From NCBI GenBank assembly GCA_951812925.1, contig OX638371.1, positions 76,889,697 to 76,953,696 on the forward strand: DNA of 64,000 nucleotides, given 5' to 3'. Below are positions 56,418 through 64,000 of the stretch, piece by piece; the stretch's first letter is position 1, and every line of letters begins with the position of its first letter. This DNA comes from Calliopum simillimum (lineage: Eukaryota > Arthropoda > Insecta > Diptera > Lauxaniidae). A model generated the notes under the pieces. It did not search any database and had not been told where the DNA came from. It was given only the letters and a program-made list of their open reading frames with translations. Position numbers and translations under genes: made by a program.

Positions 56418-57910
56418 GCGCGTTTGAACTGGGTTTTAACTTTATGTCGCCTCACTCCAAAAAATTAGAACCTTGCATATGCTGCATTGAACTTTTTGCT
56501 GTGATTCTCGTCTAATCTATGCAAAAAATTAATAAAGCATGCTTGGTCGAGTTCTTGGTTTGTAGGTGAATTCGACTGAAGATCCCACATGGTTATGGGT
56601 GAAACGTATCGAAAACCAACCTACTAACAATTTTTTGGTTTTTCTACCTATGCATTTTGCCTTCTTTTTCTAATGTTGGTGTTTTTACTCAAAAACTTAT
56701 AAAAGTACGCGACCTTAGAACAACAGGGTTCTAACTGACATTTTTTGTTCTAATGTCGCGAGTAAGCTCACACCACAAAACCACTTGACACGTGATTTGT
56801 TGGTAGCTAGTTTTTTATGCAAAGTTATTGACTGAGTCCAAATAAGTATACAGAAAAAGTTTTTTAAAATCGGTCAAATGAGAAACGAACAAAAACAAAG
56901 GAATTTATTTTCAATGTAAATTACGATCTTGAATCTGAATCCTGCCTCAAAATTGCTATATCTTGTATGGTTTTTGAGAAACCCTAGCCTGAAAGTTTGA
57001 TTTTTGAAGGGGTAATATAACAGAACAACGAAATCCTAAGGCACAAAACCTGATAATGCAGCTTGAAGACACAGTCGTTTTCTTCAAAACTCAGTTTAAA
57101 TTATATCGACATCTTAGTCTTCGAAACATCGTAAATTGATATATCGAAAAAACGTAGGAAAGATATCAATATAATTTAAAAAGGGTTTTGAAATAAAAGA
57201 ATAGGGCTCTAAGCTACTTTTAAGGGTTTATGGCTAGTGGCTTAGGATTTCCTTGTTCTATTATAAACACTTAAATGTATCAAACAAAAAAAGAAAAAAT
57301 AGAAAAATATCGCTCATTTACCACAAGAACGGCAAATTTCGAGTTAATGATGCAGAATATTCATTATATCATGTTTCGTATTGTGTGAAAATTTCATAAT
57401 AATATCTTTTACGTTCGCCGTTTGGGAATGAAATAGCTTTTTCAACTGAAAACTTTTAATGTGTTTTCTGCATAATCGATTTTTTTGACTTGTGCCGTTT
57501 TTGTAGTAAATGAGAAATATGTATGATAATAAAAACTTTAAAGTTAAGATTTCTCGAAAACCATACAAAATATAGAAATTCTGAGGCCGGATTCGGATCG
57601 AAATTCGCATTAAAATTTTTTTTTGATTTTGTTTGTTACTAAATTTTTAAACAAACGCAAAAATCTAGAATTTTCCAAAATTTTTGAGTCTACATACAAA
57701 CTGAAAACTACCTGCATATTCTGTGTTTTAGGTTTTTTTGTCAAACATTTTTTTTTTTTCTTTTTGATACAGAAACAATGGAAGACCATTTGGTAACTGA
57801 AATTTGGTAAATAAATTAGCTCGTCGACCGATTTAAAAAAAAACTGAATAACTTTGCATAAAAAAACCTGGAGTGAGGCAACATCGAAGGAAAACCTTGT
57901 TCAAGCAAGC
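56418..57910. mobile_element. Large imperfect inverted-repeat element, about 1.5 kb
   Basis: The outer arms pair around GTCGCCTCACTCCA (about 56445) and (reverse) GTTGCCTCACTCCA (about 57878). A second pair is ATGCAAAGTTATTGACTGAG (about 56817) with ATGCAAAGTTATTCAG (reverse, about 57858), continuing into AAATCGGTC on both sides. The inner MITE 57018-57263 is nested. No coding capacity is recognised and the superfamily is unknown. Confidence 0.6.
57018..57263. mobile_element. 246-bp TA MITE, AACAGAACAA ends
   Basis: The ends, including TA, are TATAACAGAACAACGAAATC and TATAATAGAACAAGGAAATC (25 bp, two mismatches) and continue into CTAAG. Non-coding. Confidence 0.78.
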
Positions 57911-58117
57911 CTTGCATGTATTTGACAAATTTTAAAACAAGTTTGAAAATGGGCTGGTATTTATTTTTTATTTTTTTCATCCTTTAACTAACAAAAAACA
58001 GAAAAAGCACTTAAAAACTCACAGCAGTTTTTTCCATCCCCTTCATTTCTCTCGATCAAAATTTTTATGAAGAACATGGAACAAATTTTAATCGAACACA
58101 ATTATTTCAAAATTATT
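57911..58117. other. Spacer
   Basis: AT-rich non-coding DNA. Confidence 0.4.
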
Positions 58118-58288
58118 TTTCCCTCTCCAACATTTCACTCAAACATACTACCCACTTTTTTCCAATCCTTAATGGGGTTTCCTATACAAAATTTAGAGAA
58201 GGAAAAAACTGTTCACCGAACACTTTTATTTTACCCACCCTAACATTTCTCTTTAAGGGCTCCCATACAAATTTTAGATAAAAATATG
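58118..58288 (+). repeat. Dispersed 135-bp minisatellite, third locus
   Basis: Contains ACTCAAACATACTACCC, CTATACAAAATTTAGA, GTTCACCGAACAC and CATACAAATTTTAGATAAA, in the order seen at 29930-30345 and 33790-34005. Confidence 0.68.
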
Positions 58289-59122
58289 AAAATATTGAGT
58301 CAAATTAATATATTAATCTAGCGCTTAGTAAATGGAAACTTACAAATAAGTGAAGAAATGCATAAGAATCCTTTTTGATATTCCGGTAGTGCACTTGCGA
58401 TTAGCACTTCATATTATTTTGGTGGTTGTACCGGCACTATTTAAACGCGGCACGCTTGGTCAACATGAATTTTTTGTGTTTTTTTTTTTTTCAATAAATC
58501 TTTGGTGTTTTTCTTTTGTAATCAACACTTAACTTCACAAATGAGGAATGAAACTTTTGACAACTGCGGAATTGGATTAACCTCCCATTGACAATGCATA
58601 TGTATATGCGAGATACGACAGCCAACGCGTTCATTAGTCAACTAACAAGATAATGTAGTCGTCACTTTGTAGCGGGTGGCTCAAACCAGACAGATCTTTA
58701 AGATGCTGCTTGCAAATTAAATAGCAAATGTTGCAAGTGCGACCGACCGACACACACAAATATTGTGGATGGAGCCCATCAATTAGGTACGCGGCCAACT
58801 CTTGATGTTTACGAGTAATTAGTTCAAATGAATAGTAGGGAATGTGGAGCTGTAATGCGAAATTGCGGTACGTACCTATAAATGAAGTACCACTTAAAGA
58901 TGCACGTGCCAGCGATTGATACAAATGAGGATGAGAGAAATTGAAAAGAATAAAATATATATGTAGAAAAATTAAAAGGACGATGTGATGCGATTTGTAT
59001 AATATTATTTTTGGCTTATATGTGGTTTAAAGAATCGATGTATATATTTGGTTTTTTATGCACCGGGTAATGGGTGCATATTTAATAAAATTACATAATT
59101 TTTTTTCGTTTCCACTTACACT
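58289..59122. other. Spacer including unique, less AT-rich DNA
   Basis: Between about 58550 and 58930 the sequence has more balanced composition, no match elsewhere in the window, and TAATTA-core motifs (CAATTAGGTACG, GTAATTAGTTC). It may be unique host DNA, possibly regulatory. The minus-strand open frame 58634-58924 lacks domain features. Confidence 0.45.
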
Positions 59123-59991
59123 TATACCCTACACCCAGGGTATATTCACTTTGTCCTTCCGTTTGTAACGCAGAGAAGGAGGCGTGGCAGATATAGAAAA
59201 GTATATATATTCTTGATCAACGTCACCTCTTGAGTCGATATAGCCATATCCGTGTGTCTGGCTGGCTGGTTGGCTGGCTGGGTGGCAGGCTGTGTGTTGA
59301 AATACACTTTTTGGGAAAACTGAGCAAGATAATTCAAAGATAGCTCGGGGAATTGAAAATGACCGAAATCGGTCAACGGACACGCTTACCGCCCATACAA
59401 AAAATATATTCAAAATGCAATTTTAGGAGTATTTTTCACGACAATGCAACCAAAATACGCTCTTAAAAAAAAACTGAGCAAATTCGAACAAGAGGGCGTG
59501 GCACCTCCCATATAAGCAAAAGCTTTAAAACGCTATACTGAAAGTGTTTTGTGAGATATTCGAATCCAATTCGACTCAGACACTAAGAATCATAAATGAA
59601 AGCTCTCAACAAAAATTGGGTGAAATCAGGCAAGGGGCGTGGCACCTCCCATATAAGCAAAGGTTTCAAAATGCTATACTGAAACAGTTTTTTGAGATAA
59701 TCCAACCAAACTTCACTCAAATACTAAAGACTATAAATGCACGCTCTAAGCTAAAACTAGACGAACTCGGACAAGAGGGTGTGGCACCTCTTATATAAGC
59801 AAAAGCTTCAAAACTCTATACTGAAAACGTTTTTCACTCAGACACTAAAAACTATAAATGCAAGCTCTGGACAAAAAATTGGTGAACTATGACAAGAGAG
59901 CGTAGCACCTCCCATAAGAGCAAAATTTTTAAAACACTGCAGTGTAGGGTATTTAATGTTTGGCCAGGCCAAATATTACACCCGTACTAGT
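59123..59991 (-). mobile_element. DINE-1-like element 12, full length
   Basis: Runs from hairpin TATACCCTACACCCAGGGTA to GGCCAGGCCAAAT and ACTAGT, inserted between T runs (T|T), as Helentron-type elements do. Four tandem units; a segment around the GAAATTTGGTACACTGCC block is deleted. Confidence 0.9.
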
Positions 59992-60499
59992 TTTTTTTTT
60001 TTTTCATTTTGCTTGAAAAAAAAAACTCATCAAAATGAGTTTTGAAAAATAAAAAATCTATGCATTTAAAGTGATTCCGGAACACCGTGTTTGAAAGCGG
60101 TATTTGAAAAATGTAGACACACATTTTAGTAAGCTAAACAGCTGAGAAAACCCCAATTTACATAATTTCTTGTAAAAATTGGGTGGACCCATTTTGATAT
60201 GTTATTATGTATTAGAAAATATCGTGAGACTATTCAATATTTGATTTGCTTTTGTTCAGAATCTTATGCGATAAAATCGGATATTTTTTACATTATTGCT
60301 AACAATGTGAAGCAACCTCAGATCAAAATTGAAAACAAAAACATAAAAATACCTAACCATACAAAAAGCCGTTTAGGTACTAAAAGTTTCTTGCGTATTT
60401 CTTTCAAAAGTTCTACGTCTTCGGTAAAGATTTCAACCAAATTATGCAGACTATGTCGACAGTGGTAAAGTGGGGTTATCCAATAACCGAGTAAAAATG
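59992..60499. other. Spacer, no gene seen
   Basis: AT-rich non-coding DNA between the DINE and the GGGCTGTACAT array. Confidence 0.5.
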
Positions 60500-60832
60500 A
60501 TAAAGGGCTGAACATGGGCTGAACGTGGGCTTTTTTGCTTTTTTAAGGCCGTACGTGGTCTGTACAAAACTAAAAAAGCCCAAAAGGCTGTACATGTGGC
60601 CGTACAAGGGCTGTACAAATGTACAAAAAAAAATTTGTGTAGAAATCAATTGGGCTGAACATGGGCTGTACATGGACCGTACAATTGAATTTTACTATTG
60701 AATTGGGCTGAACATGGGCTGTACATCGGCCGTACAATTTATTTTGTATTTTTGAAATGGGCTGAACATAGGCTGTACGTGGGCTGTACGTGGGCAGTAC
60801 GTGGGCTGTACATGGTCTGTACAATTGATTTT

Positions 60833-61647
60833 TATACCCTACACCCAGGGTATATTCACTTTGTCCTTCCGTTTGAAACGCAGAGAAGGAGGCGTGGCAG
60901 GTATAGAAAAGTGTATATATTCTTGATCAGCGTCTCCTCCTGAGTCGATATAGCCATGTCCGTCTGTCTGGCTGGGTGGCTGGCTGGCTGGCTGGGTGGC
61001 TGGGTGGCTGGCTGTGTGTTGAAATACACTTTTTGGGAAAACTGAGCAAGATAATTCAATGAAATTTGGTACACTGCCTCCGTCGTCAAAGTTAGCTCGG
61101 GGGATTGAAAATGAGCAAAATCGGTCAACGGACACGCCTACCGCCCATACAAAAATTATATTCAAAATGCAATTTTAGGAGTATTTTTCACGACAATGCA
61201 ACCACGATACACATAAGTACTACGAATTGTAAGCGCAAGCTCTGATAACAATTTGAGCGAATTCGGACAAGAGGGCGTGGTACCTCCCATATAAGCAAAA
61301 GCTTCAAAACGCTATACTGAAAGCTTTTTTTGAGATATTCGAACCAAATTTGACTCAGACACTAAGAATTATAAATGAAAGCTCTCAGCAATTGGGTGAA
61401 ATCAGACAAGGGAGCGTGGCACCTCCCATATAAGCAAAAGATTCAAAATGCTATACTGAAAGAGTTTTTTTAGATAATCCAACTAAATTTCACTCTGACA
61501 CTAAAAACTATAAATGCAAGCTCTGAACAAAAACTGGGTGTACTCGGACAAGAGGCCGTGGCACCTCCCATATAAGCCAACTTTTCAAAATACTGCAGTG
61601 TAGGGTATTTATTTTTTGGCCAGGCCAAAATTTACACCCTTACTAGT
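60833..61647 (-). mobile_element. DINE-1-like element 13, full length
   Basis: Intact hairpin TATACCCTACACCCAGGGTA, full GATCAG and CTGG blocks, three tandem units, GGCCAGGCCAAA and ACTAGT end. One of the best-preserved copies. It lies between T residues on both sides. Confidence 0.92.
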
Positions 61648-61806
61648 TTTATTTGAATTGGGCTGAACATGGGCTGTACAATTTATTTTTTCTATTGACG
61701 TCAAAATACAATTTTTTTTTTTAATTTTTTTATCATATAAAATTGAATGACAGAATAAATATGATAAATAAATAAAATAAATTTTCAGCCAGCTACTCAA
61801 TAATGA

Positions 61807-61880
61807 TGGCTTTGGCTGAACTCGTTAACGTGCGTATCGCAGAACACTTGGGATTCTCAGGTTTAAATCTTGAAAAGTAA
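61807..61880 (+). other. tRNA-like segment, A and B boxes
   Basis: TGGCTGAACTCGTTAACG fits an A-box region, and GGTTTAAATCT about 45 bp later fits a weak B box. It cannot form a full acceptor stem, so it is probably a tRNA-derived SINE head or tRNA-like part of the surrounding element, not a functional tRNA. Confidence 0.5.
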
Positions 61881-62019
61881 AAAACCGAAAAAGAAAATTT
61901 TTTGAAATGCAAAGTTAAAATTAAAAAAAAAAAAATTGTTATTTCATTTTAAAAAAGAAAAACCAACAGGCCAATTTTGTATGGCAGAAAAAAAAATTAA
62001 AAATTTTTTTTCCGCCATC

Positions 62020-62092
62020 CTTGGGTTTCGAACCCAGGCTATCAATGTTCTGAGTCGCACAGCTTAACCATGTCAGCCACACTTGAATTTGT
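62020..62092 (-). other. tRNA-like segment with good B box
   Basis: On the minus strand, TGGCTGACATGG (A box) is followed by GGTTCGAAACC, a perfect B-box match inside a TGGG-TTCGAAA-CCCA arm with a 7-base loop. The 3' part GGATGGCGGA has no 5' acceptor partner, so it is not a functional tRNA. It mirrors the segment at 61807-61880. Confidence 0.62.
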
Positions 62093-62355
62093 TTCTCTTC
62101 GCCCAAAATGATATTAAATAAATTTCAATAGAACAATAAATTGTACGGCCGATGTACAGCCCATGTTCAGCCCAATTCAAATAAAAAATTCAATTGTACA
62201 GCCCATGTACAGCCCATGTTCAGCCCATATGAAGCATTGTGTGCGGCCAAAATGTCCTGCAAAAACACAATGTTTGGCCCTTGTACAGCCCAAAAAAAGT
62301 AATGAAATTTGGCCCTTGTACAGCCTTTGTACAGGCGTAATGTAAAAATTGTTTT

Positions 62356-63013
62356 TATACCCTACACTCAGGGTATATTCACTTTGTCCTTCCGTTTGTA
62401 ACGCAGAGAAGGAGGCGTGGCAGATATAGAAAAGTATATATATTCCTGATCAGCGTCATCTCCTGAGTCGATATAGCCATGTCCGTCTGTCTGGCTGGGT
62501 GGCTGACTGGGTAACGGCTGTGTGTGGAAATACATTTTTTGGGAAAACTGAGCAAGATTATTCAATGAAATTTGGTACACTGCCTCCACCATCAAGGCTA
62601 ACTCGGAGGATTGAAAATGAGCAAAATCGGTCAATGGACACGCCAACCGCCCATATAAAAAATATATTCAAAATGCAACTTTAGGAGTAGTTTTTACGCC
62701 AATGCAACCAAAATGCGCATACATACTACGAATCAAAAGCGCAAGCTCTGAGAAAAAAACTAGGCGAATTCGGACGAAAGGGCGTGGCACCTCCCATATA
62801 AGCAAAAGTTTCAAAACGTTTTACTAAAAGCGTTTTTTGAGATAATCCAACCAAATTTCCCTCAGACACTAAGGAATATAAATGCAAGCTCTGAGCAAAA
62901 ACTGGGTGAACTCAGACAAGAGGGCGTGGCACCTCCCATATAAGCAAAATTTTAAAAATATTGCAGTGTAGGGTATTTATTTTTGGCCAGGCCAAAAGTT
63001 AACCTTTACTAGT
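62356..63013 (-). mobile_element. DINE-1-like element 14, full length
   Basis: Hairpin TATACCCTACACTCAGGGTA (one change in the loop), GATCAG and short CTGG blocks, two tandem units, GGCCAGGCCAAAAG and ACTAGT end. Immediately after the GGGCTGTACAT array. Confidence 0.9.
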
Positions 63014-64000
63014 TTTTATTCGGGTAGGTACGGATGTATGATAAAATTGAATAAAACAAGTTATGTTTGAGATATCAACGTGTGTTTTAGTTTATTTGAT
63101 AGGCCTATTAATGGTATTATGTATGAAATATGACATTTTTCAACACGTCCCCATTGGAATGTAAATTCTTATGAAATCAATATAAATTTAACTCATTCCA
63201 TTGCTGTATGATGACGTAAAATTTCCAAATTTATAGATACGTAACCAATTTTGCAAATAACGTGACAAGATGCAAAATGTTTGTGACAGCAAATTTGTTG
63301 TAATTTTTCTTTTTAACTTTAACAGCGAAAACACATGTATCCAACGTTGTAGTTACATACAAATAAGTGTTTTCAAATAAAATACCCCCTGCCAGCATAA
63401 GTCAGTCAACAATGACTTACATCTATCCATCTTCAAAGATTTATGAAAGAGTCTCTAGCAACAATGAAAACCTGTAGGAAATCATTTCTTTTTTTTTTAC
63501 TATGCTTGTTCTATAAAATGTTTCTGAAGTAAATGATTATTATAAAGCCATTTCAGTTGTGTACAAATTAAGTGTGAATAACCATGTCTGAGGAGGGCGT
63601 TTCAGTTTTGTATGAAGAAATAAAAAGAGGAGCGTAATTTTAAGGTGTTCTTAACTTTTCTTTCAATGTTTCAAAAAGTTTAACCTTCGCACTTCCGCGG
63701 TGTCCTCGAAGTTGAACAAATATTTTAGCAAATCATTCACAGAATTTAAATTTTCGGAAAAATATTTATTGCATGTTTACTTATGATGTGTATTATTTTC
63801 GACACATTTGTTCTTGTCCAAAAAAAATGGTTCAGATCTCGAACACATAGGTATCCATAAAGAATTTTTCGATATGATTTTCGAGTTAAGAGGGCCAAAA
63901 AGCATGGGAAAGAAATGGTGACATTAAGTGTACGGATTTATTTAGTAAGGCAGTGTAGTTCTCTTTTTAAAATTTGTGTCTGGTTAGGTAGGTTAGGAGG
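63014..64000. other. Non-coding end of window
   Basis: AT-rich DNA without a recognised gene. The last 22 bases (GGTTAGGTAGGTTAGGAGG) look like the reverse of the LINE TAACC tail, so another LINE may begin at the window edge on the minus strand. Confidence 0.5.

Larger units (their letters stand above)
60500..62345. repeat. Palindromic element built of GGGCTGTACAT arrays
   Basis: The 11-mer GGGCTG(A/T)AC(A/G)T recurs more than ten times between 60505 and 60830, once more at 61658-61680, and in inverted form (ATGTACAGCCC) between 62140 and 62335. Two tRNA-like segments face each other inside. A DINE (60833-61647) is nested in the left arm. The outer limits are uncertain because no target duplication was found. 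Confidence 0.75.

Noticed and set aside
58634..58924. 96-codon minus-strand frame in less AT-rich DNA
   Set aside because: No domain, splice or start context; composition alone is weak evidence.

Overview
This is an AT-rich eukaryotic window, almost certainly from a fly (Diptera; higher Brachycera is my best guess, species not determinable). The main reason is 14 copies of a DINE-1/Helentron-like repeat with the fly-typical core (CTTGATCAG, a block reading CATGTCCGTCTGTCTGG, CACGCC-rich tandem units). They sit beside mariner/Tc1 elements, a LINE with RNase H, and many small inverted-repeat elements. I found no convincing host protein-coding gene, no rRNA and no functional tRNA. The window reads as intergenic or intronic heterochromatin-like DNA.

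Layout. 0-5 kb: a TA-target MITE, a catalytic-domain-deleted mariner and a DINE-1-like copy with six 142-bp units. 5.8-7.1 kb: a complete but frameshifted DD37D (maT-type) mariner. 7.5-10.1 kb: two DINE copies, one carrying a new MITE, and a small perfect-TIR MITE. 12.0-14.8 kb: a decayed DD37E-type Tc1-like element carrying three nested insertions. 16.0-17.3 kb: two head-to-head Helitrons, one with intact TC...CTAG ends. 18.6-19.3 kb: a second catalytic-deleted mariner. 20.6-24.0 kb: a mariner fragment fused to a decayed LINE (reverse transcriptase, RNase H, Cys/His tail). 25.9-27.2 kb: a decayed DD34D mariner. 28.1-29.9 kb: a DINE copy split by a piggyBac-type TTAA element that carries four identical 16-bp palindromes. 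32-32.9 and 46.4-47.3 kb: two copies of a TA MITE with repeated ATATGGACCA motifs. 34.5-35.0 kb: a hAT-type MITE built of CTTGGT repeats. 40.7-42.6 and 44.4-47.4 kb: two composite TIR elements with DINEs and a MITE nested inside. 50.6-54.5 kb: DINE, LINE 3' end with a TAACC tail, and a CACGGAG-ended TIR element. 56-57.9 kb: a large inverted repeat. 59-63 kb: three DINEs and a palindromic element made of GGGCTGTACAT arrays with tRNA-like A/B boxes.

Nothing here works as a pathway. The order of events can be read from the nesting: Tc1-like and mariner elements are oldest, DINE-1-like copies landed in or beside them, and TA- and TTAA-target MITEs then landed inside DINEs. All coordinates come from reading the sequence by eye. 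Alignment-based boundaries could move by a few bases, and family names rest on motifs, target duplications and termini rather than database searches.
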